The notes under the pieces: model-generated
Told to the model about the DNA's origin: nothing
Databases searched by the model: none
The model's input: only the letters and a program-made list of their open reading frames with translations
Shown here: piece by piece, positions 51,391 through 60,723 of the stretch
Position numbering within the stretch: the first letter of the stretch is position 1
Layout: the number at the start of each line of letters is the position of its first letter
Assembly (NCBI RefSeq): GCF_002177135.1
Contig: NZ_MWPH01000001.1
Location: 62,001-126,000, forward strand
DNA: 64,000 bases
Origin: Natronolimnobius baerhuensis
GTDB taxonomy: Archaea > Halobacteriota > Halobacteria > Halobacteriales > Natrialbaceae
Direction: 5' to 3'
Made by a program: the position numbers and the translations under genes

Positions 51391-53658
51391 ATGACTGACG
51401 CGCCGGATTCACGCTCACGCGCCGATGCGTCCGACTCTCTCGAGGAGACGGCGATTCGCCAACTCGACGAGAACACCGTCGCTCGGATCGCCGCCGGTGA
51501 GGTCGTCGAACGGCCCGCAAGCGCGGTCAAGGAACTGCTCGAGAACAGTCTCGACGCCGACGCCTCTCGAGTTGATGTGACCGTCGAAGCGGGCGGGACC
51601 GACCTGATCCGCGTCGCCGACGATGGCCACGGAATGAGTGAAGCCGACCTCCGCGCGGCTGTTCGCGAACATACGACGAGTAAGATAGACGGCCTTGAAG
51701 ACCTCGAGTCGGGCGTGTCCACGCTTGGCTTTCGGGGCGAGGCGTTACATACGATTGGCTCCGTCTCGCGATTGACGATCCGGTCGCGACCGCGGGCCGA
51801 CGGCGAGGACGCCACAGCAGGCGCGGGAACGGAACTCGTCTACGACGCCGGCGAGGTCGAGCGCGTCGAACCCACGGGCTGTCCCGAGGGGACCAGCGTC
51901 GAGGTGACAGAACTCTTCGCGAACACGCCTGCCCGCCGGAAGTTCCTGAAAACGACGGCGACGGAGTTCGCCCACGTCAACCGTATCGTCACCCGCTACG
52001 CGCTGGCGAATCCCGACGTGGCGATCTCGCTGACTCACGACGACCGCGAGGTGTTCGCCACGACGGGCCAGGGCGACCTGCAGGCCGCCGTCCTCGCCGT
52101 CTACGGCCGCGAGGTCGCCTCCTCGATGATTCCGGTTGAGGCAACCGGTGACGAACTCCCGCCCGGCCCCCTCGAGTCCGTCTCCGGGCTCGTTTCCCAC
52201 CCCGAAACCAACCGCTCGAGTCGCGAGTACCTCGCGACGTACGTCAACGACCGCGCCGTCACCGCGGATGCGATTCGCGAGGGGATCATGGGTGCCTACG
52301 GCACGCAACTCGGTGGGGATCGCTATCCGTTCGTCGTCTGCTTTCTCGAGGTGCTCGGCGAGGCCGTCGACGTGAACGTCCACCCGCGCAAGCGTGAGGT
52401 GCGCTTCGACGACGACGATGCGGTCCGCCGGCAAGTCGACTCGGCGGTCGAGAGCGCGCTGCTCGAGCACGGACTGCTTCGCTCTGGGGCACCCCGTGGC
52501 CGGTCTGCACCGGATGAAGCACAGATCACCCCTCACCAAACTGCGACTGCTGAGACGACCAGCCAGGAGTCGCTCCCAACGGAGTCAGCGCCGCCGACGG
52601 AGCAAGGCGGCGCGGACGCAGACTCGAGCACTGGTTCGGACGCGGAGTCTGACTCCGACTCGACCTCGCCAACCGACTCAGCGGTGAGTGGAGACACGAC
52701 GGCAGCCTTGAGCGAGACTGCCGATGAGCCGGAGTCAGCGGACGCTGACAACTCGGCAACTGCGACGGCGTCACGCGCTGATCGGACGCCGGAGACGACA
52801 TCGACGGCAGCCACAGAGCCACCAGTCACAGATTCGACAGCTACGGACTCGACAGTTGCAGATCCGGAAGTTGCGGACTCGACAGCCACAAAGCCAACAA
52901 AGGCGGCGACATCCGGGCTCGAGTCGGACTCAGCCTCGGAATCCGAACCGGAACTTGACTCGAGCCGAAAGTTCGACGGGCCAACCGAACAGCAAACGCT
53001 CGCTGGGGACGAACCGGCGAGCGAGGCGGGCGAGTTCGACTCGCTGCCGTCGATGCGCGTACTCGGGCAACTACACGACACCTACCTCGTCTGTGAACTG
53101 CCCGACGGACTCGCACTGATCGACCAACACGCCGCCGACGAGCGGGTGAACTACGAACAACTGCGAGCGGCGTTCGAAGACGAGCCGGCTGCTCAGGCGC
53201 TGGCCTCGCCGGTCGAACTCGAGTTGACGGCGCTCGAGGCCGCGGCGTTCGAAGATGCCGTTGACGCCCTCGAGCGACTCGGTTTTTACGCGAATCGCGT
53301 CGACGACCGAACCGTTGCGGTGACGACCGTCCCGGCAGTGTTTGCAGAAACGCTCGAGCCGGCAACCCTGCGGGACGTTCTGACGTCGGTTATCGATGGC
53401 GACCACGAGGCGGGCGCGGAAACGGTCGACGCACTGGCTGATGAGTTCCTTGGCGACCTGGCCTGCTATCCGTCGGTGACTGGCAACACCTCGCTCACGG
53501 AGGGCTCGGTCGTCGACCTGCTGTCAGCACTGGACGACTGTGAGAATCCGTACGCCTGCCCGCACGGTCGGCCGGTGATCGTCCGGATTGACGGCGACGA
53601 ACTCGAGGATCGGTTCGAACGGGACTATCCCGGCCACGATGCCTCCCACTATCGCTGA
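51391..53658 (+). CDS. mutL: DNA mismatch repair protein MutL
   Basis: A 755-residue protein. The N-terminal GHKL ATPase has VARIAAGEVVERPASAVKELLENSLDA, DDGHGM and GFRGEAL. The long middle region (about residues 375-545) is a low-complexity, acidic linker rich in S, T, D, E and A. The C-terminal dimerisation domain has the endonuclease motif DQHAADERVNYE (D578, fits DQHA-x2-E-x4-E) and CPHGRP at 723. This is the nicking MutL of MutH-lacking organisms. The start MTDAPDSRSRAD was chosen over the upstream ATG at 51343. Confidence 0.93.
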   Translation: MTDAPDSRSRADASDSLEETAIRQLDENTVARIAAGEVVERPASAVKELLENSLDADASRVDVTVEAGGTDLIRVADDGHGMSEADLRAAVREHTTSKIDGLEDLESGVSTLGFRGEALHTIGSVSRLTIRSRPRADGEDATAGAGTELVYDAGEVERVEPTGCPEGTSVEVTELFANTPARRKFLKTTATEFAHVNRIVTRYALANPDVAISLTHDDREVFATTGQGDLQAAVLAVYGREVASSMIPVEATGDELPPGPLESVSGLVSHPETNRSSREYLATYVNDRAVTADAIREGIMGAYGTQLGGDRYPFVVCFLEVLGEAVDVNVHPRKREVRFDDDDAVRRQVDSAVESALLEHGLLRSGAPRGRSAPDEAQITPHQTATAETTSQESLPTESAPPTEQGGADADSSTGSDAESDSDSTSPTDSAVSGDTTAALSETADEPESADADNSATATASRADRTPETTSTAATEPPVTDSTATDSTVADPEVADSTATKPTKAATSGLESDSASESEPELDSSRKFDGPTEQQTLAGDEPASEAGEFDSLPSMRVLGQLHDTYLVCELPDGLALIDQHAADERVNYEQLRAAFEDEPAAQALASPVELELTALEAAAFEDAVDALERLGFYANRVDDRTVAVTTVPAVFAETLEPATLRDVLTSVIDGDHEAGAETVDALADEFLGDLACYPSVTGNTSLTEGSVVDLLSALDDCENPYACPHGRPVIVRIDGDELEDRFERDYPGHDASHYR

Positions 53659-53842
53659 ATTGGATTCCATCGTCTATAGCAATTAGCAATACGATAGGTA
53701 CGCAGGTGTTGTCGCTTCATTTGACACAGGGCCTCCGCTGGAGGCGACATTCGAGAACACACTCTTTTCCCGTGAATTGTCAGAACGCTTTAACACGGGG
53801 CGTTTTATTACTGCTTTCGTTGTTCGTATCCCTACTCTTGCA

Positions 53843-55000
53843 ATGACCAACTCGGACGAGAGCGCCCAGCACGCATTCGAACTTCGCCGTCATCTGGGGG
53901 TTATCCACTCGCAGGCGACGCTGCTCGAGGACGAAGCATTTGGGCCGATCACCGCTGACCAACGCGATGCCCTCGAGGAGATCATCGCAGCGTCGCTGGC
54001 ACTGACCGGCGAGACCGCGACCACGGTTGAGCCTGCTGTCGAGGGATACGTTACCGACCACGACGCACAGATTCTCGAGGAGTCCCCGTCCGAGCTAGCG
54101 TCACCAGTGACTCCGACAGAGATCGTGCTTGCGCTGGACCGCGACGATGAGTTCGTCGACTTGCTGGCGAGACAGTTCGAACGGGCTGGATACACGACAC
54201 AGAGTGTCACAGAGGCTGCTGAACTACCAGCACTGCTCGAGCGGCCGGAGCCACAGCATCTCGTCCTTGACTGTCGGTTCCCGTCTGGGCCATTCCTCGA
54301 GTCACTCGAGCGAACAATCAACGCAACGGACGGTGAGACGGCAGTGACGCTCGTTTCGACCGTCGTTGCACCACTGATGAACGCGGACAGAGGCGGCGAT
54401 GCAGACACGGACGCAGGTACGAATGCGGACGGAGACGCGGATACAAATGTGGACACAGATCAGGTCTCTGTCGCACCAGCCGGAGCAGGGCCGCTGCAGG
54501 GACTCGCTGGCATCCTCTCACCAACTGTTTCGGTGAGAACTCTCGAGGCGCTGTTCGAAGCGCGGTTCGGGCTGACCGCTGCGCTACTTGAGGCTGACAC
54601 GACAGTTGCCGTTGTCGGCGATGTCGACGAGCGGTTTCTCGAGACGCTTGAGGCAGTGACGGATTGCGGACACTCGAACGAACGGGATGCCTACGTCTCT
54701 TCCCGTGCACTCTCGATGGTCGATCCGGCAGCTGTCGACTGTGTCTTTCTCACTAGCGAGGCCGTCGACCGAACCGACGACGCGACGCTGGCTGCGTTTC
54801 GCAGACCGACTGATGACGAAGCGACTCCAGTCGTCGTTGTCGATGAGTTGCCGGTCGAGACGGCGGAGCGACCGGACGACGCGGACAACGAGTGGCTGCC
54901 GATTCGCGGCTATCGAACGCCGCGAGCGACGCCGTTGACAGCAACCGAACTCGCAGCAGTAGTACTGACAGTGATTGAGCCGACTCCAGACACCGAATGA
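53843..55000 (+). CDS. Degenerate kinase/receiver signalling protein
   Basis: A 385-residue protein. Residues 10-50 (ELRRHLGVIHSQATLLEDEAFGPITADQRDALEEII) resemble a histidine-kinase dimerisation helix, but the phospho-accepting His of the SHEL motif is replaced by Phe (AFELRRHL). A receiver-like domain follows (EIVLALDRDDEFVDLLARQFERAGYTTQSVTEAAELPALLERPEPQHLVLD), then an acidic low-complexity insert and a second alpha/beta domain. No HATPase domain was found, so it is unlikely to be a kinase. It overlaps the following response regulator by four bases and is probably the input or scaffold component of that system. Confidence 0.7.
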   Translation: MTNSDESAQHAFELRRHLGVIHSQATLLEDEAFGPITADQRDALEEIIAASLALTGETATTVEPAVEGYVTDHDAQILEESPSELASPVTPTEIVLALDRDDEFVDLLARQFERAGYTTQSVTEAAELPALLERPEPQHLVLDCRFPSGPFLESLERTINATDGETAVTLVSTVVAPLMNADRGGDADTDAGTNADGDADTNVDTDQVSVAPAGAGPLQGLAGILSPTVSVRTLEALFEARFGLTAALLEADTTVAVVGDVDERFLETLEAVTDCGHSNERDAYVSSRALSMVDPAAVDCVFLTSEAVDRTDDATLAAFRRPTDDEATPVVVVDELPVETAERPDDADNEWLPIRGYRTPRATPLTATELAAVVLTVIEPTPDTE

Positions 55001-55368
55001 CCCACCAGATCCTGATCGCCGAAGACGATGAACCAATCATCGAAATTCTTCGCTACCGACTCGAGTCCGATACATTCGACGTCGAAGCCGTTACCGACGG
55101 CGACGACTGCTGGGAGACCTTAGAGGCAGCCGAGGAATTGCCCGACGCGCTCTTGCTCGATGTGATGATGCCAGGGCTCGACGGCTTTACGGTTCTCAAA
55201 CGGATCCGCGATGATTCGCGTTATGACGACCTCGTCGTGATTCTCGTCACCGGACGCGGCCTCGAGGAAGACGTCGTTCGTGGATTCGAACTCGGTGCAG
55301 ATGACTACGTCATGAAACCGTTTAGCCCGTCCGAAATAGCTGTTCGCCTCAAGCGCTCGCTCCGATAA
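54997..55368 (+). CDS. Single-domain response regulator
   Basis: A 123-residue receiver domain (CheY-like): acidic pocket D10-D11, phospho-accepting D55 in LLLDVMMPGLDG, T85 in VTGRG and K107 in YVMKPFSPSE. No output domain. It starts inside the last four bases of the preceding gene and its stop overlaps the next gene's ATG by one base, so it is translated as part of the operon. It should relay phosphorylation to the HEAT protein or synthase, which is inferred from gene order. Confidence 0.9.
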   Translation: MTHQILIAEDDEPIIEILRYRLESDTFDVEAVTDGDDCWETLEAAEELPDALLLDVMMPGLDGFTVLKRIRDDSRYDDLVVILVTGRGLEEDVVRGFELGADDYVMKPFSPSEIAVRLKRSLR

Positions 55369-56444
55369 TGGTCCTGCTGACGATTTTTGTTGTGATCGTC
55401 GCTATCTGTCTGTTCGTCGGGCTGTTCACGCTCGCCCTGTCGATTGCACGATACTGGTTTGACCGCCGCGAGGACGCCACTCGTCCCGAACTTCGTCCGA
55501 AACTGTTCGCTTACCTCGAGGAGCCAGGTCCGGACGCAGCGGCATGGTACGACTCGCTCTCGATCAGCGAGCAGTACGTCGTTCGCCGCCAAATCCTCGA
55601 GTATCTGCGGCGACTCGAGGGGAGCGATCATCGCAAGTTCGTCGCGCTGTCGGCCGCGCTTGGACTCGATGACCGCGCTGTGTCGTTATGTACGCGCCGC
55701 TCGGAGTTTAATACGCTTCGCGGACTGATTTGGTTGACGCTGCTCAAGCAGTCGATGCCCACGGAATTTTTGCGCCGACACTGCATGGCAACCTCGGAGA
55801 CGCGCGCGGCTGCCGCACGATTGCTCTGTGCTGTCGACGAGGAAACGACTGGCATGGACGGCACTGCGTTACTCCTTCAAGACGGAGAGCAATCGCTGTC
55901 GGTGTACGGACTCGATACGCTCTATCAACTCAACCGCTCAGATTCGACGCCGTTGCTGTCGAAGGCGGCAGCCGACGCGAGTTGGTGGAACGACCGGTTG
56001 CTGTTGCAGTGTCTGACCGTTCTCTCACACTGCCAGTCTGCTGAGCGAACCGAGCAGTTCGCGTGGCTTCCACCCCTGCTCGAGGATGAGTCGCCACAGA
56101 TACGGGCCGGCGCGTTGCTGGCGTTCGCACGGCAGGGCTGGCGCGGTGCGTTCCGCGACCACGTCGTCGTCGAACAGGTCCTTTCTGATCCCGAGCCACT
56201 GGTTCGAACGGCTGGCTACGAACTGCTCGGCCAGTGGGGAGACAGCAATGCACTCGAGTGGCTGCGCTATGGTGCCTACAATGATCCGGACGACCGCTCG
56301 CGACTCGCTGCCGCCCGGACGCTACTCGGACATGGATACACGCTTGCGAGTATGCCACCTGCCGAGACCGATGCCGGTCGAACGATTGCGTGGGCCAAAC
56401 GTGAACGCCGATCTAGACGGAGGATTGCAACCGGATGGTCGTAG
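55368..56444 (+). CDS. HEAT-repeat protein with N-terminal membrane anchor
   Basis: A 358-residue protein. Residues 1-30 form a transmembrane helix (LLTIFVVIVAICLFVGLFTLALSIARYWF). The rest consists of helical HEAT-like repeats such as TRAAAARLLCAVDEET, SPQIRAGALLAFARQGW, PEPLVRTAGYELLGQWGD and DDRSRLAAARTLLGHG. The fold suggests a protein-interaction scaffold on the cytoplasmic face. It overlaps the response regulator gene by one base and the synthase gene by ten bases. It probably links signalling to the polysaccharide synthase. Confidence 0.78.
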   Translation: MVLLTIFVVIVAICLFVGLFTLALSIARYWFDRREDATRPELRPKLFAYLEEPGPDAAAWYDSLSISEQYVVRRQILEYLRRLEGSDHRKFVALSAALGLDDRAVSLCTRRSEFNTLRGLIWLTLLKQSMPTEFLRRHCMATSETRAAAARLLCAVDEETTGMDGTALLLQDGEQSLSVYGLDTLYQLNRSDSTPLLSKAAADASWWNDRLLLQCLTVLSHCQSAERTEQFAWLPPLLEDESPQIRAGALLAFARQGWRGAFRDHVVVEQVLSDPEPLVRTAGYELLGQWGDSNALEWLRYGAYNDPDDRSRLAAARTLLGHGYTLASMPPAETDAGRTIAWAKRERRSRRRIATGWS

Positions 56445-57841
56445 CCGCCGACCCCGCGCCGGTCCTCTGGGCGATTAGCTGGTTCTTCTTGCTGTACTTC
56501 GCGCTCGTCAACGGCAGCTACCTGTTCGTTCATCTGGCCTCAATCGTCTCGCTCCAGCGTAACTTTCGTGACTGGCTGCTCGAACCGACGTACAATCCCT
56601 ATCGGTCGCCGTTCCTGCCCGGCATCGCGGTCCTCGTTCCCGCCTACAACGAGGAAGCCGTTATCGTCGACTCCGTGCGCTCCCTGCTCAACCTCGAGTA
56701 TGGCGTCTTCGACGTGGTTGTCATCAATGACGGCTCGACCGATGCGACACTCGAGCAGTTGCTCGAGGAGTTCGACCTTGAACCGGTCGAGGAGGGTGTG
56801 CCGTTCGACCTGCCGTGTGAACCCGTCGATGAGGTCTATCAGTCGACGGAGGTCGACCTCGTCGTGATTGACAAGGCAAACGGCGGGAAAGCAGATGCGC
56901 TCAACGCGGGTGTCTTCTTTACCGATCAGCCACTGTTCTGTGCTATTGACGCCGACAGCATCGTCGAGCGAAACGCGCTTCTTGAGGTGGTCGAACCGTT
57001 CTTAAAGGACCCGGAACGAACCATCGCGACCGGCGGCGCAGTCCGGGTTGCAAACGGGTGTTCGGTCTCCCGCAGCACCGTCACAAAAGTCGGCCTCTCG
57101 AGTAACCGACTCGCGTCGCTGCAGACCGTCGAGTATCTCCGGGCGTTTCTGTCCGGTCGAATTGGTCTCAGTGCGCTCGGTGGCCTCCTCATTATCTCCG
57201 GCGCGTTCGGCGTCTTTCGCACGAGCGCCGTCCGCGAGGTCGGCGGCTACTCGACAGAGACGATCACCGAGGACATGGAACTCATCGTTCGGCTTCATCA
57301 CCACTACGCGGACACGGACTATTCGATCACGTTCGTCCCCTACCCCGTCGTCTGGACCGAAGTGCCTGCCTCCCGGAAAACCCTCGGCCGCCAGCGAATG
57401 CGGTGGTATCAGGGCTTGCTCGAGACGCTCTCGATGCATCGTGGAATGATTGGGAACCCGAAATACGGGTCTATCGGCCTGTTCGCGATGCCCTTTTTCT
57501 TGTTCGTCGAGGCGATTGGCCCGCTCATCGAGGGGCTTGGCTATGTCATCGTTCCGTTTGCGTTCATCCTCGGCGCGTTGAACGTTCCCTTCTTCTTGCT
57601 GTTTCTGGGCGTTGCCGTCGGCATTGGCACCCTGCTGTCGTGGCTGAGCGTCCTCAACGAAGTCCTCAGTTTTCGGCGCTATCGCAACCCCAAAGACATC
57701 GCGATCCTGCTTGGCTACTCACTGCTCGAGCACGCCCCCTACCGGCAGTGGAAATCCCTGATCACGTGGCTCGCGCTGATCCGGTACCTCCGTGGAGAGT
57801 CCGCGTGGGGCGAGATGGTCCGCACCGGATTCGACCGCTAA
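56435..57841 (+). CDS. Processive family 2 glycosyltransferase (BcsA/PgaC-like)
   Basis: A 468-residue membrane glycosyltransferase. Two N-terminal helices precede the catalytic domain with VPAYNEE, ND99GS, DADS (172-175), the TED motif (278-280) and the QRMRW motif (320-324, Q(Q/R)xRW type), as in cellulose, poly-GlcNAc or hyaluronan synthases. Four C-terminal helices form the exit channel. It should extrude an exopolysaccharide; the sugar is unknown. It is the last gene of the signalling operon, suggesting that synthesis is regulated by the response regulator. Confidence 0.87.
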   Translation: MVVAADPAPVLWAISWFFLLYFALVNGSYLFVHLASIVSLQRNFRDWLLEPTYNPYRSPFLPGIAVLVPAYNEEAVIVDSVRSLLNLEYGVFDVVVINDGSTDATLEQLLEEFDLEPVEEGVPFDLPCEPVDEVYQSTEVDLVVIDKANGGKADALNAGVFFTDQPLFCAIDADSIVERNALLEVVEPFLKDPERTIATGGAVRVANGCSVSRSTVTKVGLSSNRLASLQTVEYLRAFLSGRIGLSALGGLLIISGAFGVFRTSAVREVGGYSTETITEDMELIVRLHHHYADTDYSITFVPYPVVWTEVPASRKTLGRQRMRWYQGLLETLSMHRGMIGNPKYGSIGLFAMPFFLFVEAIGPLIEGLGYVIVPFAFILGALNVPFFLLFLGVAVGIGTLLSWLSVLNEVLSFRRYRNPKDIAILLGYSLLEHAPYRQWKSLITWLALIRYLRGESAWGEMVRTGFDR

Positions 57842-57958
57842 GTGTCGCCGTATCGTTTCGGATGAACGTTCGGCGATACTGACAGAAGGACTATCCACCA
57901 CAGCGGTCTATGAGTGGTATGATCGGGGCGATAAATGCACGGCAGCAGGCACCAACGC

Positions 57959-59203
57959 ATGGCTGAGTCGCCGCTCGGTCCGGACGAGGCGCGAGCCGAA
58001 CTGTACGAAATTATGAACGATGAGTGCTCGTTCGAGACGAAAGCCGACCGCGCACTCGAACTCGGGAGACGATATCTTGGGGTCGACAACGGCCACGTGA
58101 CAAAAATCGACGAGCAAAGCGACTACTGGAAGTCAATCGCGAGCACCGATCCCGTCTCCGGGCGGTTCCCGCCCGGGCTCGCCCTCGACTTGCAAACAAC
58201 GTACTGCCGTCGAACGATCCGCGCCGACGAGCCAATCGCGCTCAATAACGTCCCCGAACAGGGCTGGGCGGACGACCCTGCCTACGAGGCCCACGGCCTC
58301 AAGTGCTATCACGGCACGACGATCACGCTCGACGATGGTGTCTACGGCACCGTCTGTTTCGTCTCGACGGACGCACGCTCGGAGCCGTTTTCGAGCGACG
58401 AAACCATGTTCGCGGAACTGATCGCCCGACTCCTCGAGCACGAACTCGAGCGCAAGCGAACCGAGATCCGACTTGAGCACCTCGATACCTTCGCCAGCGT
58501 CGTCAGTCACGATCTCCGAAGTCCGCTGACGGTAATCCAGGGCTGGACCGAGATGGCCGAGGAGTCCGGCGACGTCGAACTCTTAGCACACGTTCATCCG
58601 GCGGTCGACCGAATGCAACACCTGCTCGAAGATGTCCTCCAGGCAGCCAGAAACGGCCAGATCGTCCAGGAAGTGCGCCCGATGCCACTCTCGGGTCTCG
58701 CCTGGGCCGCCTGGGACACTATCGAGACGGGACCACATGACCTCGTCGTCGAGACTGACGCTGTCGTCCGAGCGGGACCGGAGCGACTGCAGGCGCTGCT
58801 CGAGAACCTGTTTCGGAATGCGGTCGAACATGGCGCTCCCGACACGCAGTCTGAATTACCAGCGCCCGCCGATCAGCAGTCACTAACGATCTCAGTCACC
58901 GATCTCGAGGACGAGTACGGTCGTCCGGATGGCTTTGCCGTCGCCGATACCGGCGTCGGCATTCCCGCGGACAGACGCGACTCGATTTTCGACTACGGCT
59001 ATACGACCTCGAGTGAGGGCACTGGGTTCGGGTTGGCAATCGTCGAGGCCATCGTCGACGCACACGAGTGGTCGATTGCGCTCGCCGAGCACGAGGGCGA
59101 GAGCGTCCGTGATGTCGACGGTGACGCCGACAGCGCCGGTGATGAGAGTGGCGCTCGATTCGAAATCCGAGGCGTCGACTTCCAGCCATCGGACCTATCG
59201 TGA
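57959..59203 (+). CDS. GAF-domain histidine kinase
   Basis: A 414-residue kinase without membrane segments. A GAF-like domain (about 15-165) is followed by the dimerisation helix with phospho-accepting H184 (SVVSHDLRSPLTVIQGW) and the HATPase region (NLFRNAVEHG, VADTGVGIP, GTGFGLAIVEAIVDAH). The last 40 residues are acidic. It lies 117 nt after the synthase gene and is a good candidate for phosphorylating the response regulator at 54997, but specificity cannot be read. The start at 57959 (MAESPLG) or 57935 is possible. Confidence 0.86.
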   Translation: MAESPLGPDEARAELYEIMNDECSFETKADRALELGRRYLGVDNGHVTKIDEQSDYWKSIASTDPVSGRFPPGLALDLQTTYCRRTIRADEPIALNNVPEQGWADDPAYEAHGLKCYHGTTITLDDGVYGTVCFVSTDARSEPFSSDETMFAELIARLLEHELERKRTEIRLEHLDTFASVVSHDLRSPLTVIQGWTEMAEESGDVELLAHVHPAVDRMQHLLEDVLQAARNGQIVQEVRPMPLSGLAWAAWDTIETGPHDLVVETDAVVRAGPERLQALLENLFRNAVEHGAPDTQSELPAPADQQSLTISVTDLEDEYGRPDGFAVADTGVGIPADRRDSIFDYGYTTSSEGTGFGLAIVEAIVDAHEWSIALAEHEGESVRDVDGDADSAGDESGARFEIRGVDFQPSDLS

Positions 59204-59284
59204 CGAGTCGCTGAGACACCCGTCGTTTCGCTCGAGTGACATGAACCGTGGAATTATGTGCGATTATCTCGATGTGCTGAGTCA

Positions 59285-60019
59285 ATGGACAGAACAGTGA
59301 AGGCACGGTGGGAACGCACGAGCGACGAGTTCCAGGAGACCGCTGACGTCGACGTTGGCCTCAACTGGGGCTGGGACGACGTCGATAGCGATGCTTTCCT
59401 CGGCGATCTCGAGGGCAAACACGTCCTCGAACTCGGCTGTGGCGGCGGGCAGGATACGGTCGCCCTCGTCGAGCGCGGTGCCAGTGTGACGGGCATTGAC
59501 CTCTCGCGCGAACAACTCGGCCACGCGACGGCGCTGTTCGAGGCACACGACCTCGAGATCGACGTTGCCGAGGGCTCGGTCACGTCGCTGCCGTTCGCCG
59601 CCGACCAGTTCGACCTCGCGTTCAACACGTGGGTGTTCCAGTGGGTGCCCGACCTGCGCGCCTGCTTCGCGGAGGCCCACCGCGTGCTTCGCTCGGGCGG
59701 CCGCCTCGTCTTCTCGATGCCACATCCGTTCTTTTCGCTCGTCGATCCAGATTCGCACGAACTCGAGGAGAGCTACTTCGATACCGGCCGACACGTCGTT
59801 GTCGACCACCGCGAAGACTATCCGAATATGGTCACCTACCGCCGTCGAGTCAGCGACGTGCACACCGCACTGCGGGAGGCGGGATTCGTCGTCGACGAAC
59901 TGAGAGAACCCGGCTCCGCTGATCCGGCCGACCACGAGGCGGGGCCGTGGGGCGAGTCCCCGCCCGAACTGCGCGCGAAACTCCCCCGCGTGCTGATCGT
60001 CGCCGCGACGGCGGAATAA
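59285..60019 (+). CDS. Class I SAM-dependent methyltransferase
   Basis: A 244-residue methyltransferase starting MDRTVKARWERTSDEFQ. Motif I is HVLELGCGGGQDTVALVERG, motif II VTGIDLSREQL, and post-motif LPFAADQFDLAFNTWVFQWVPD. It is most like small-molecule methyltransferases of the UbiE/Tam class. The substrate is not known. It stands alone, converging on the next gene. Confidence 0.84.
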   Translation: MDRTVKARWERTSDEFQETADVDVGLNWGWDDVDSDAFLGDLEGKHVLELGCGGGQDTVALVERGASVTGIDLSREQLGHATALFEAHDLEIDVAEGSVTSLPFAADQFDLAFNTWVFQWVPDLRACFAEAHRVLRSGGRLVFSMPHPFFSLVDPDSHELEESYFDTGRHVVVDHREDYPNMVTYRRRVSDVHTALREAGFVVDELREPGSADPADHEAGPWGESPPELRAKLPRVLIVAATAE

Positions 60020-60030
60020 GTGGGCCGCTG

Positions 60031-60675
60031 TCAGCCGTCGCTCTCGCCGCCCTCGAGATCAAGCGCCTGAATCAGCGTCGAAATCGTGTCTCGAGCCCCG
60101 TCTGGGTCAACGGTCGTCTCGGCTGTGAGTTCCTCCGGCATCGACTCGAGGCCGTCCGGCCGCGGGAGCGTCCCGCCCGCAACGGCGAAACTCGAGTCGG
60201 TCGGCCAGACGGCGACGTGGGCTTCGGCCGGCACGTGGCCGTTCGCCTCAGCCTCGATGTCAGCCTCCGCCTGCACGTCGTCCGAGAGCGGGTGGGTCGT
60301 CTCGAGGACGTACCATCTCCCCTCTGTGCCGTTCGGCGCTTCGAACGCAAGCGTCTCTCGCGTGCCATCGACGGTCAGCCCCTCGCTTTCGACAGTGTCG
60401 ATGAACTGATCTCGAGCTTTGGGTGCGGCCTTTGAGAAGGCGGATTCGGGCGGGATGCCGACCGCCGAGAGCGGCGGTGAGATCGAGAGGTCGACGACGA
60501 ACAGCGAGCGGAGTGGAATTGCACTCGCACTGCGTGCGGCGAGTGCCGTCGGCTCCGTCGGCTCGTACAGCGTCGTCTCGGCGTTGATCGAGGCGATCAG
60601 CACGGTCGACTCGCCGGTTTTCGTTCCGGCGAGTTGCCACGAATCGGCGAGCGACTCCGGCAGAGAGGTTGGCAT
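60031..60675 (-). CDS. Conserved haloarchaeal hypothetical protein
   Basis: A 214-residue acidic soluble protein beginning MPTSLPESLADSWQLAGTKT. It has beta-rich segments (STVLIASINAETTLYEPTEPTALAAR, LRSLFVVDLSISPPL) and a later segment AHVAVWPTDSSFAVAGGTLPRPD. No signal peptide, membrane helix or catalytic motif. It is recognised only as haloarchaeal-type. Shadow frames on both strands overlap it. Confidence 0.62.
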   Translation of the reverse strand: MPTSLPESLADSWQLAGTKTGESTVLIASINAETTLYEPTEPTALAARSASAIPLRSLFVVDLSISPPLSAVGIPPESAFSKAAPKARDQFIDTVESEGLTVDGTRETLAFEAPNGTEGRWYVLETTHPLSDDVQAEADIEAEANGHVPAEAHVAVWPTDSSFAVAGGTLPRPDGLESMPEELTAETTVDPDGARDTISTLIQALDLEGGESDG

Positions 60676-60723
60676 TGACTCCGAGTACGCGGTCGGTCCC
60701 TTTTGGCGTGTCGCTCTGGGTCG

